From: Latrodectus hesperus
Lineage: Eukaryota > Arthropoda > Arachnida > Araneae > Theridiidae
Direction: 5' to 3'
Length of the DNA stretch: 64,000 bases
NCBI GenBank assembly: GCA_037975125.1
Contig: CM075853.1
Span: 33,967,113 to 34,031,112, forward strand
The notes beneath the pieces are model-generated. The model did not search any database and was not told the origin of the DNA. It saw only the letters and a list, made by a program, of their open reading frames with translations. Below, one piece after another: positions 45,101 to 56,900 of this stretch. Within the stretch, counting starts at the first letter, position 1; every line of letters starts with the position of its first letter. Position numbers and translations under genes: made by a program.

Positions 45101-46408
45101 TTTAAGTGTAAATTAAAGATATCCTGTGTTAAAAGACATGAAAATGTTTCAATTTTTTATGAAAATTATTGCATTATCTTTTTTATAAAAAAGAATAATT
45201 TATGAATTAAATTTTATTTTATGTATATTCAGAAAACTACTGTGAATAAATCTCATAATTAAAATTTTTATAATTTTATTAATTATATTTCCACTATAAA
45301 AAATTTTAGTGTAAATAAGATGTAAAATAAAATGTTGTAATTAAAATGTAAAAACTTAAAAAGAAAAATTACACAGGAGTATTTGAAGCATTAATTTGCA
45401 CATTAAATATGTTTTAACCTTAAATATTTTTAAAAAATGCAAGAATTATTTGTTTCCAATTCCCAATATTACTGTATATAGTTTATACAAATATTCACTG
45501 TAACAAAATAAGTAGCTTAATGAATTTATTCTAAAATAATTGCAAAAATGGGAGTCAAATTATAAATTGTTTGAAAATATTTCACATATTTTGATTTTGA
45601 AAATTTCAATATATTTTCCATAACATAATTAGGATTGTACCTTAAGAAAAGTATCAAAATTTTTGAAACTCAAAGTTATTTTGCTCAAATATTTATTTTA
45701 CATATAAAAAAATATTTAGGCAACACTCATTAAAAATTATTCTGAAATTTTAATTATTTTATTTTAAATGTGGGCACATCAATCTTAAAAAATATTTCAA
45801 TTATTTTCAAATAACTTATATTAAAATTTATTAAAACTGATAACTACTCAAATATTAGTTATTAAAAAGTTATTAAATTAATATAATTTGTCAAATTTTC
45901 ATGATTTACAGCTTCAAGCTAAATTATCTTTGATATTTAATCTACATCCATAAATAATAGATGCTGAAGATAACCTAGAAGTCTCATCAAATCATGTATT
46001 TCTTCAAGATTAAGAATTTTCATCATGTTTAAAATCAAACAAAATTATATATTTTTATCAATATTTCATTTTTTTTATTTTGATAAATGACGGTAATACT
46101 GGTGACAATTATCTTACAGCGTGACTCACATGTTCAACAGCGTAGCAAATATTGAAACATTTTAAATTAACTACAGTAATATGAAAAGAGTGATATTATA
46201 AGAACTACGGTGATGTGAAACGAGAATAGGAACATATAGTTTTTTGATTTTCCAAATATTCTGAGAGCGTTATCTTTTGCTTATGTGTTAGGAAATACTA
46301 GAATCCTTTTATTTGGTATTAAGATAATTTTCACTATTTTTTCTAAATAAGAAAGGGAAACTCAAAAATAAGTAAATATATTTTTTATTATGCTTTACTA
46401 CAATATTT
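42119..46408. other. AT-rich DNA, no gene recognised
   Basis: A 94-codon plus frame at 42844-43128 has ordinary amino-acid use but no domain, and is too short to separate from chance in this composition. A less AT-rich patch at 44690-44850 is unassigned. Confidence 0.45.
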
Positions 46409-46413
46409 GTCTC

Positions 46414-46692
46414 TGTAGTGCTAGGATACTCCTCATTCTCTTCACATGATGGCGCTGTAGTCATTGGGAGAGAGGAGAGGAGGGTGTCCGCTCCGGCAGA
46501 GAGAGATTGTCTTTGACCAGCGAACGAGGAGGTTTAGCTGGCTCTCCTTGTGTGTTTGATCTGTTGGCCGTGTAGGGCAATAATGAAATTTCTATTAATT
46601 ATAATTTTAATATACATTACTATTAATTATTAATTTTTAAATAAATGTTTATTTTTTCGAGTTGTGCTTTCTTCTACAGAACAGACACTACA
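46414..46692 (+). repeat. 5' LTR, 279 bp
   Basis: Begins TGTAGTGCTAGG and ends AGACACTACA; the termini TGTAGTG/CACTACA are inverted repeats. It carries a GC-rich first half, AATAAA near 46640, and is about 94% identical to the 3' LTR by hand alignment. Confidence 0.97.
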
Positions 46693-46693
46693 C

Positions 46694-46711
46694 TGGCGCA
46701 GCCGACAGGAT
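46694..46711 (+). other. primer-binding site
   Basis: TGGCGCAGCCGACAGGAT begins one base after the 5' LTR. It is complementary to a tRNA 3' end reading ATCCTGTCGGCTGCGCCA, resembling a serine tRNA. The tRNA identity is from memory of the family and not searched. Confidence 0.85.
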
Positions 46712-46789
46712 TACGAGCTGACATTTCTGACATAATCTGAAACGGAACTGTGAATTTGTTTATTTGACTGTGTTTTACAAATAATTGAA

Positions 46790-48012
46790 ATGGCTTTACT
46801 CGCAAAAGGAAACAAAGAAGATTTACGAACTTTTGCGATGGAATTAGGCATTGAGAATGCTGTGAATCTTAAACTTTACGAACTAAAAAAAATGATAACA
46901 GAAAGCAAAAACTACGACGAAGATTTCATTAAAGAATTCTTAAACTCGTTGATTGAAGAATGAAAAAGAAACGAAGAAATTGAAGAGCGGAAAAGATTGC
47001 AAGAAATTGAAGAACGAAAAAGAGATGAAGAAATTGAAGAACGAAAAAGAAATGAAATTGAAGAGCGGAAAAGATTGCAAGAAATTGAAGAACGAAAATG
47101 GAAGATGGAAATGGAAAAACGAAAACAAGAAATGGAATTCGAGCTTCAAAAACTAAGTTTAATGGGAAAGGAACGAACAGGAGAAGATAACTTACGAAAT
47201 ACTGGTAATGATTTTCATTTTAAGGCGCGAAATTAGATTTAAATAATATTTTACAGAAGTTTGATCCCAAAACAAATGATATAAGTTTATATCTTGTCCT
47301 CTTCGAAAGACAAGCTAAGAGAATTGAAATTAAAAAGAACTTTGGATGGCACATTTAATCGGATTATTGCCATATGAAGTTGTACAAATTATAGCAAGAG
47401 AAGATGAAGAAGTCACCGAGGATTACGACAAAGTAAAAAGTTTACTTCTCAAAAGGTATAAAATGACCCCCGAAAAATTTAGACAATTCTTCACGAAGCA
47501 CCATAAGAAATCAGAAATAAACTGGCGAGATATTGCTTATGAACTGAAAAATTATTTCTTAGAATGGTTCAATGAACTTTGAATACGAACATTTGAAGAG
47601 CTATGTGATCTAATAATAACCGATCAAATTAAACGCAAAGTTCCCTTAGAAATTAAAGAACATTTTATTGATGTTTGGTCAAATTTTAAAACTTCAGGAA
47701 AAATAACAAGTAAATTGGATGATTATGAAAATGTCAGAATGAATACTTGTGTCAAACTGAAAGAATTTCCTTGCAAAGAATATTTCAAGAGATATAATTC
47801 TAACGAATAAGAAGAGCAAAAATATTCGGGTAGAGTTAAAACATATTTCTCCGTATGTTAAACAATAAAAATTTAAAAATTTTCGAAAAGAAGAAAATTT
47901 TGAAAAAAGAACAGTGAAAGAATGTTATATTTGTGGAGATTCACATTTTGCGAGAGAATGCCCAGAAAAATGTATAGCAAATAATAAGAAAAGCTATGTT
48001 CTAACAGCATAA
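46790..48012 (+). pseudogene. gag of the LTR element, degraded
   Basis: It starts at the ATG at 46790 (MALLAKGNKEDLRTFAMELG). The first frame is cut by a TGA at 46961 and continues in frame through a strongly charged repeat rich in EIEERKR (46964-47156), a predicted coiled coil that includes a duplicated stretch of about 42 nt. A capsid-like region follows (FDPKTNDISLYLVLFERQAK near 47260, then frame 47346-47582 with HLIGLLPYEVVQII), where frames change and stops are frequent. Near the end (47923-47961) is a zinc knuckle CYICGDSHFAREC, spaced CX2CX3HX4C, one residue shorter than the retroviral CX2CX4HX4C. The protein would form the particle and bind RNA, but this copy cannot make it whole. 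Confidence 0.85.
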
Positions 48013-48048
48013 ATTCGCGCCTAATTATTAAAAGAAAAAAGAACGGAA

Positions 48049-48237
48049 ATTGAAATAAATCTTCTTCAATATGTGGATGTTTACGTGGATAATACTCCAG
48101 TTAAGGCTCTCGTAGACTCTGGATGCCAACTACCAGTCATAAATAATGACTTTACTCCAAAATCAAAAACAGAACAGGGAAGATTTATTTTAATCAGCGC
48201 TTTTGAAGAGAAGATAGAAGCTGAATTAAAAAAATGA
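48049..48237 (+). pseudogene. aspartic protease domain of the LTR element
   Basis: The frame reads VDVYVDNTPVKALVDSGCQL, with the catalytic DSG at 48115-48123, the retroviral-type aspartic protease active site. The frame runs to a TGA at 48235-48237. It lies after the zinc knuckle and before integrase. The enzyme would cut the Gag-Pol polyprotein; here it is broken. Confidence 0.85.
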
Positions 48238-48573
48238 GCTTTAAAGTGGCGTAAAAAACGGAAAATAATAAAATGTCCTCGTAACCCATCGAAATAATTG
48301 CAGCTGTTACCAATGAAATCCAAGGGCAATGTATAATACCAACGAAAGTTTTTTATTTATTGGAAAATGTAGTGCTAGTAGAAAACAAAAAGTCTGTCGC
48401 CTGCTTTGTCTTGGCGTCGCCAGAAGTTAAATATCATAATGAGACTGCTGAATCATCACACGCCGAAAATATGGGTGAGGTTCTCTGTTCAAATGACGCC
48501 ACGAATCCGCGTGTTTCTGATGATGTGGAAGTGCTCGAAGCCAATACAAATTGTAAATTGAGCCAATCATTAC

Positions 48574-49815
48574 AATTTAATAAAAGAACAACAAGAATGT
48601 GCCTCTTTGGATGAAGTGAGATCTTCTTTATCACGTGGCAAGGGTAAATATTTTGAATTAGATGGCCTTTTATTCCACAAAGAGAAAGTTTGTGGTGAAA
48701 CTGTAAATCAGTTAATTTTACCGAAATGCGGTCGTCAGAAAGTTATGGATTTGGCTCATGCATCTGTTTTTGGAAGTCATATGGGATTAAAGAAAACAAA
48801 AGAAAGAATTCGATATAGTTTTTACTGGCCGAATATGTCAAATGATATTTTAAATTTTTGTAAATCTTGTAAAGAATGCCAATTACTGTCTCCTGAGAAA
48901 TCTTCCGATAGAATTCCTATTTCTCCAGTTCTTAGACCAGACCTACCGTTTGAAGCTGTGAACGTGGATATTATCGGGCCGATTGAGCCATCGTCGGCAC
49001 GTAAACACAAATATGTTTTTGTGCTGATGGATGAGCATTCAAGATGCCAAGAGGCTATTCCTTTACGTTCTCTAACAGCAAAGGCAACTTGGGCTGCGCT
49101 ATTGGAGATTTTTATGCGAACTGGTATTCGAAGTGTTATTGCCAGTGATCAAAGGACTAATTTTACTTCTAAATCAACACAAGAATTTATTAATCGCTTA
49201 AGATGTTCTCCTAGATATTCAGTGCCAGCGTATGCTGCCAGCAATGGATTAATTGAAAGATATAATAAAGTTCTGAAGAACTCTTTTCATCACGTCATAT
49301 GATCAGAGCCCAGCAATTGGGATAAATATATCCCTTATTTACTCTTCGCTTACAGAGAAGTGCCAAATTGCACTACTGGCGTTTCTCCCTTCAAGCTTAT
49401 GTACGGTAGCGAAGCAAGAGGACCTTTAAGTATTTTGAAATCAAGCTGGACTGGTGAAATCCCTATTTCATTAAATATGAGTAAATCTGTTGTTGATTAT
49501 TTATAAGATCAGAAGGTAAAATTTGAAAGAGCCGTCGAACAAGCCTCATTGATAGCTGCTGGAAAGCAACAAGCCTACACCGACTACTTCAATCGCCGGA
49601 CTGTTCGGAAGGAATTTAAGGTGGGTGACCAAGTTTATTTATTGATTCCGGAATCTTCTAACAAATTGTATGCCAGATGGACAGGTCCTGGTGAAGTAAT
49701 TGAACACTGCCTACCTAACTCCTATAAAGTTAAACTCCCGGATGGAAATATTATACATTGCCATGTAAACAAAATCAGAAAATATTGTCCAAGGGTCAAT
49801 GCTGTGGGAGTTATC
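48574..49815 (+). pseudogene. integrase of the LTR element, upstream of reverse transcriptase
   Basis: It reads in one frame from about 48574. The N-terminal H2C2 zinc-binding domain has HASVFGSHMG and FCKSCKECQ, with a KERIRYSFYWPNM block between. The catalytic core has VDIIGP (first Asp), VIASDQRTNF (second Asp) and SNGLIERYNK (Glu), the DDE triad. After TGA at 49300-49302 the same frame continues (NWDKYIPYLLFAYREVPN) to TAA at 49504, then reads on through FKVGDQVYLLIP and YARWTGPGEV...NSYKVKLPDG, the GPY/F-type C-terminal module of gypsy integrases. The frame then runs without a break into the segment leading to reverse transcriptase, direct evidence that integrase precedes RT in the polyprotein. 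Confidence 0.95.
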
Positions 49816-49859
49816 TTTGAAGATGACGAAGAATTTGGTGAAATTCATGTTTCTCCAAG

Positions 49860-50875
49860 ACTTACTAGTAAATTACATATCAAAGATCCTTTGCAAAATA
49901 TACATATGCAACATTTATTTAGAGATGACAGAGAAAAGATTTTGAGTTTATTATGTAATTATAAGACTTTGTTTACTGGAAATGTAAAAACCGCCAAAGT
50001 TGATGGACATAAGATCATATTAGAAGAAGGAAAAGAACGTAAAAATCTTTATGTTTACAGAATTCCCTAGGCTCTTAAATCCCAAATAGATGACCAGATT
50101 GATGAACTATTGGAATGAGATCTCATAGAGGAGAGCTCGGCTGAAATAGCAATCCAGTGGCATGTGTAAACAAAAATAATGGAGGAATTAGGATGTGTAT
50201 CGACTACAAATCTCTTAATGCTGTGACAAAAACGTATGATTTTCCTATGGAAGATTCAATTCAATTAATTCATTGTATTGGAAAGGCTAATATTATTTCC
50301 ACATTGGATCTACTGAAGGGTTACTGGGCTATTCCAGTAGAAGAAGCTAGTCGTGATTTCACCTCATTCAAAACCCATAGATCTCAATATCGTTTCAAAG
50401 TCATGCCGTTTGGTTTGAAAAATGCCACCGCTACATTTCAAAGGGTGATGAATAAAGCGCTATCTTCTTTTAAGGAATTTTCGCGTGCTTACATTGATGA
50501 TAGAGTTATATTTTCGAATAATTTAGAAGAACATTTATTGCATCTAAATATTATTTTAGGAAAATTAAAGGAGCTCAACTTTACTGTCAATATAAACAAG
50601 TGTGATTTTGCCAAACCTCGTATCAGGTTCTTAGAACATATTATTGGCTCTGGAGAACATCAACCAGATCTGGAAAAGTGCAAGTTATACAGCAACTTAA
50701 AATACCTACAACCAAAAAGGATCTTAGAAGTGTGTTAGCGTTGTGTAACTTCTATCGTGAGTACATTCCTAAACATTCTGAATCAGTATATCCATTAAAT
50801 GAGCTTACGAAGAAATGTGTGCCTGACAATATTCCCTGGACTGAAGTGCATGACACAATATTTATATCTCTAAAA
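49860..50875 (+). pseudogene. reverse transcriptase of the LTR element
   Basis: The N-terminal linker contains HLFRDDREKILSLLCNYKTL and VYRIP, then a TAG at 50068 and TGA at 50116. A frameshift near 50150 leads into the main frame 50157-50738: CVNKNNGGIRMCIDYKSLN, STLDLLKGYWAIPVEEASRD (motif A Asp), FKVMPFGLKNATATFQRVMN (motif B), and AYIDDRVIFSNN, where YIDD at 50489-50500 is the active site (Arg after it instead of the usual hydrophobic residue). Another frameshift near 50675 leads into the thumb, KDLRSVLALCNFYREYIPKH, ending near 50870. All motifs are of Ty3/gypsy type. It would copy the element's RNA into DNA, but this copy is broken. Confidence 0.95.
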
Positions 50876-51306
50876 CACAAGCCCTAGTTAAGGCACCTTC
50901 ACTTCACACGCCATCACAAGATAAGCTTTTCATAATTTACTCTGATGCTTCTCAGGTAGGAGTTGGTGCTTGACTGTCTCAGCGTGTCAATGATAAAACT
51001 TATATAGTTTCATATGCTAGTCAAAAATTTACTAAAACTCAACAATCCTGGTCTACAATTGAACGTGAGGCTTACGCAATAGTGTGGTCGTTAAAAAGGT
51101 TTGAATCAATAATTTTTGGTTCAGAAATTGAGTTTTAAACTGACCACAATCCCTTACCATGCTTGACCAAATGTGCACCTCAATCACCTCGTCTTCAGAG
51201 ATGGGTGTTTGTTCTTTTGAGGTATAATATAACCATCAGACACTGTCCAGGAGCTAATATGACTCATGCAGATGCTTTATCTAGACTTTTTCCAGATAAA
51301 AACTGA
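50870..51306 (+). pseudogene. RNase H domain of the LTR element
   Basis: After a third frameshift near 50873 the frame reads LHTPSQDKLFIIYSDASQVG (first catalytic Asp), stop TGA at 50971-50973, then KFTKTQQSWSTIEREAYAIV (Glu), stop TAA at 51136-51138, TDHNPLPCL (Asp), and RHCPGANMTHADALSRLFPD, ending at the TGA at 51304-51306. It follows reverse transcriptase as the last pol domain; no integrase follows. Confidence 0.93.
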
Positions 51307-51386
51307 CTTTAGTGCTTAATGTAAAAATCTCTATATTAAATATATTTCAGTGAAAATATTTTGTTTTATTTGTATCTTTGTATTTG

Positions 51387-51536
51387 GTATATTGTTTGTT
51401 TTCACCAATTGTATTGGTATATTGTTAGTTTACATCAATTATATTAGTATATTGTTAGTTTACATTAATTGCATTCGTATATTGTTGATTTACATTAATG
51501 TCACTGGTATATTGTTTATTTACATTAATTTTAATT
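51387..51536 (+). repeat. 30-bp minisatellite, five units, inside the LTR element
   Basis: Five diverged copies of a 30-bp unit beginning GTATATTGTT lie between the end of pol and the 3' LTR. The period is a multiple of three, so an open frame of 96 codons (51350-51640) encodes a hydrophobic ten-residue repeat of the GILLVYINCI type. It resembles a chain of membrane segments but has no env features; I read it as an expanded 3' non-coding repeat. Confidence 0.9.
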
Positions 51537-51821
51537 TATATATATTTAGTAGATATATTTATTTTAATTTTGTTTTATATCTTTATATATACATATTATT
51601 AATATTGATTATTCTATGCATACCTGTGAATTTTAAGTAATTCATTTGCAAATATTTTTTTATATATACCTATATTTATTTCCTAATTCCAAGTTCATAT
51701 TTATTTTATGTTTAATATTTCTTTAATTGTTTGCAAAAATATTAAGTCTGTGTTATTCTTTTGTATCCTAACATATTTAATTCAGTTATGAATTTATGTG
51801 GAATATAAATCCAAAACTTGC

Positions 51822-51829
51822 GGGAAGGG
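51822..51829 (+). other. polypurine tract
   Basis: GGGAAGGG lies directly before the 3' LTR, the expected plus-strand primer position. Confidence 0.75.
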
Positions 51830-52110
51830 TGTAGTACTAGAATACTCCTCATTCTCTTCACATGATGGCGCTGTAGTCATTAGGAGAGAGGAGAGGAGTG
51901 AGTCCGCTCCGGTGGAGAGAGATTGTCGTTGACCAGCGAACGCGGAGGTTTAGCTGGCTCTCCATGGGTGCTTGATCTGTTGGCCGTGTAGGGCCATAAT
52001 GAAATTTCTATTAATTATAATTTTAATATACAATACTATTAATTATTAATTTTTAAATAAATGTTTGTATTTGTTCAAGTTGTGCTTTCTTCTACAGAAC
52101 AGACACTACA
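51830..52110 (+). repeat. 3' LTR, 281 bp
   Basis: Begins TGTAGTACTAGAA and ends AGACACTACA, followed by GTCTC that repeats the bases before the 5' LTR. Confidence 0.97.
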
Positions 52111-52115
52111 GTCTC

Positions 52116-53613
<1,498 letters not shown>

Positions 53614-53767
53614 TTAGGGTTATAAAAAGTGATATACTTTGTTTTTTAATATAAATAAATAATATACTCTTTTTTTCAAGCAAAGACTGTGAAATTGCAG
53701 TGTTCATGAACTATCAAGCTACCATAAAATATGCAAAAATATTGAATAGTACGATCCAGCCAAAAAC

Positions 53768-53993
53768 TGTTGTTGTTACTTATGTCTTGGATTCAGCAGA
53801 GCTAAACCAGGTCTATGAATTTATTCTCTCTCAAAAATTCCCAAAACATGATTGGGTTTCTATATAGACCTAGTCTGGAAAGCCCCAGCCAATCCAAAAT
53901 ATGATCAACGGTCGCCTGTACACTGCGACACGCCATGCAGATAGGAAAGGTAATTTTCGCTTTACCGTAACACTGAGATCTTAAATGTCCACT
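53768..53993 (-). mobile_element. 3' end of a second LINE family (R1-like), 5'-truncated, with (AAC)n tail
   Basis: On the minus strand one frame from 53993 to a TAG at 53802 reads GHLRSQCYGKAKITFPICMA, then CRSVQATVDHILDWLGL and RNPIMFWEFLRENKFIDLV. This has the Cys-x2-Cys...His...(Asp/Cys) C-terminal domain of R1-type LINE ORF2 proteins. A short 3' untranslated segment then ends AGTAACAACAACAG (complement at 53768-53780). A 5'-truncated copy with a simple-repeat tail is what target-primed reverse transcription leaves. No target-site duplication was found. Confidence 0.85.
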
Positions 53994-56900
53994 TTTTAAA
54001 GCTAAAAATTAATGTACATATAATGTAAGGACGTAAAAGTAGTTGAGGAATAAAAATTAATAAACGACGAACCTTCTTCTGATTTCATCAATTGTCAAAA
54101 TAATTTCCTTATAGCTTTTTAATTTAAATATTTTATCATCTTGTGTGTTTAATTTACCTTGCGTTGTATTACAATTTTAAGAATGATCATTTGGTTACTC
54201 TTTAAATTTGTTACTATATATTAATTGGTTTGAATAAATTGAATACAGTGCCAAGGCCTCTAATGTTCTCAATGTAAGGCTAAATGTAATAATTTTTAAT
54301 ACAAATTAATTCTATTTAAAATAAATAAATTGACAGAGCAACTGAAAAAATACATCACAGTTCATTTCTACTTTAATATTAAGAGTAATTATCTCTGCTA
54401 TCTAAAAGTGATAATTTTCAAATATGTTAAAAAATTATGTGAACAACAGTAAAAATATTAACAATAGAATACTTCTTATGGAGCTAAATTTTCATGTTAT
54501 GATAAATTTAGGATCTATTTATATTCCATACATATTAATTAATTATCATACATTATAATTAAAAACATCTTAAACTTTTCTAAATGTTATTTAAGAAGAT
54601 TATAGATAGTATACGAAGTGTGAACTTACCTTTCCCGATTCAATTACTTTTGCATTGAGTGTTATACGACTTTTTTACAATTAAACTATCAGTACTGAAG
54701 AAACTACTGATCTTGATAATATAGACTATAAAAACTTAATAAAGGTATTTTAAATATAAATAATGTTTTTGAGCTAAACATTAGTGTTGTTACTCTATTA
54801 AATATATTTTTGAATTAGAATACTTCTCTATTTGTGGTATTTCACAGGCAAAATTTAGTATTAACAAAATATTTTTCATTATAAAATGCAAAATAGTATT
54901 TAGTTAAACGAAATTCTTAATTTGCTTCAACATATGTGAAGTAAAAAATATGCTCATAAAAATGCAATTAATGACTTGTTAATTAACTAAGACAATTTCA
55001 GAGCACTGTTGGATTGTATCAACCATTAAATCAAAGTCATTATCTTATGAGAATCGATTATTATTTTTAAAAATACAGTAATTTTAGTTTATTTATTATG
55101 ATTTTTTATAGACTCTATTTATCTTTATTACTGTTAGTTTCATTTTTTGTATTTAGAATTTAACAATAAACAAAACACTAGTCATACGTTTGATGTATTT
55201 TTTGTAATATTAGTGGTACATAATTCAACTATACTTAAATTAAATTTAAATATGTTTCGAAAATTAATTCATCATGAAAATAAGTCATTTAACATAACTT
55301 AAAATAACGTGCTAAATACTAATAAAGAAAAAAGTATCTTCTATACAATAAAAAAGCGCTAAATTCAAATATTTTGAATTACATCAAAGACAAAGCAAGA
55401 CTGAAATTTTAAAGAAATTCATTGATTCAACATTTTGATGTAATTTAAAATAAACATTATAGACACAACTTTTATTTGAAATCTAAATAGTAAATTATTT
55501 TGACAAATTCATATATTTATTACTACAAAACACCATGCAAAATATACTATACCAAAAGGCTAAATTAAAAACCGTTTGCCATATACCCCGTAGTTTTACT
55601 GATTGTACAAGCTCTTCCAAACATTTAGTTAGAATTATATTTTCAAAGCCTCATTTTGCCTTCACCTCATTTAAAAACCTCATTGAAATAAAAAAGTAAG
55701 AAATATTTCTAAATTATTACTCCATGAATCTTCAGAAACATTAACATTGCAGAAAAACAATCCATATGAACTCATTTAAATTCTTTAAAAACAAAAAGAA
55801 GGAAAATGCTTTATTGATGAATAACGATTTGGATTTCTCTAAATTAAAGTACACTGAACCTTGAAAAATTAAAAACTTTTTGTAAACATTTCGGAAACTC
55901 AAAATTTTTTAATTTTATTTTTAAGTAATTTTATTTTAACGATGTTTCACTCATAATTAAAACTATCTTTTCAATTTGCTTTCTTGAGACAAGTCAATGA
56001 ATGCAATGAAAAATCATTTTATACAAGACATGAAAACAAAAACTACTGAAAAATAATGAGTATTCTAATAAATTTTTGCAATTCACAATTTTTGCATGAT
56101 CTAAAACATATCCAAAATTTGAGAATTACAAGGGAAATTTATTCGTAAATGTAAGCATTTAATTCATTTTTTATAAGGAATTGAGCATGTTGATGAAAAA
56201 AATTTTAAGAAATTACTCCTAAATTTTTTCTATTCTTTAATTTTTAATTTATTTTAAGGTCCTTACATGCAACTGGTTATAGTCTGGAGAAAGAATCCCT
56301 TTTATAACATATTTTTACTGCTACCTTTTACGTTTACTTTTACTTTTTTTGAATATTTTTCATTATTCTTAAACTTAATGCATATTTATACAATTTAATG
56401 CATTTAAATAAATTTTTATACACTTAAAGTGAGTTAATACAGCAAGTTATTTAATAAATTACTAATACTAAATTTTGTTTACGCTTGATGCATTCATTTT
56501 GATTTCTAATATCTGTGTTTAAATATTTAACTGTTACACTCCATGAAAGATATTTATTTTTCTATGTTGAAATATTTAATATAAAATAATGTGAAGTGAA
56601 AATACTTGAAGGTATAAAATGCTCAAATATAAAATGTTACATAATTAGGATTAAAATTCTCGAATATAAATCATACTTTTTATTAAATAATGGTCAAAAG
56701 ATGTAAAAAATTATATTCAAAAATTATTTCTTGTAAAAAATTATATTTTTTACAAGAAATATATCAAGTAAAATGACTCACCCTTGCCAATGAAAAGAGA
56801 ATCATATCATTAAAATTACTAAAGGTTTAAATATTAAAAATTTAAACATTTAATAATTTTAAAATAATTTTATTGATTCTTATTATTTTCATAGACAACA

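Larger units (their letters stand above)
46414..52110 (+). mobile_element. Ty3/gypsy-type LTR retrotransposon with copia-like pol order (Gmr1-like), inactive
   Basis: A 5.7-kb element bounded by direct LTRs that start TGTAGT and end CACTACA. GTCTC lies on both sides (46409-46413 and 52111-52115), a 5-bp target-site duplication. Inside are a primer-binding site, Gag with a zinc knuckle, protease, integrase, reverse transcriptase and RNase H, in that order. Integrase before reverse transcriptase is the Ty1/copia order, but every domain reads as gypsy-like (H2C2 zinc-binding domain, GPY/F-type module, YIDD). Among gypsy-group elements this is the signature of the Gmr1-like lineage. At least seven in-frame stops and several frameshifts make this copy dead. 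The LTRs differ at about 17 positions plus a 2-bp length change, roughly 6%, so the insertion is not recent. Confidence 0.95.

Noticed and set aside
46940..47149. Minus-strand frame with Phe/Ser-rich repeat
   Set aside because: Antisense of the charged EERKR repeat in gag.
51350..51640. An env-like gene downstream of pol
   Set aside because: Only 96 codons, composed mostly of a ten-residue repeat, without signal peptide, cleavage site or cysteine pattern.
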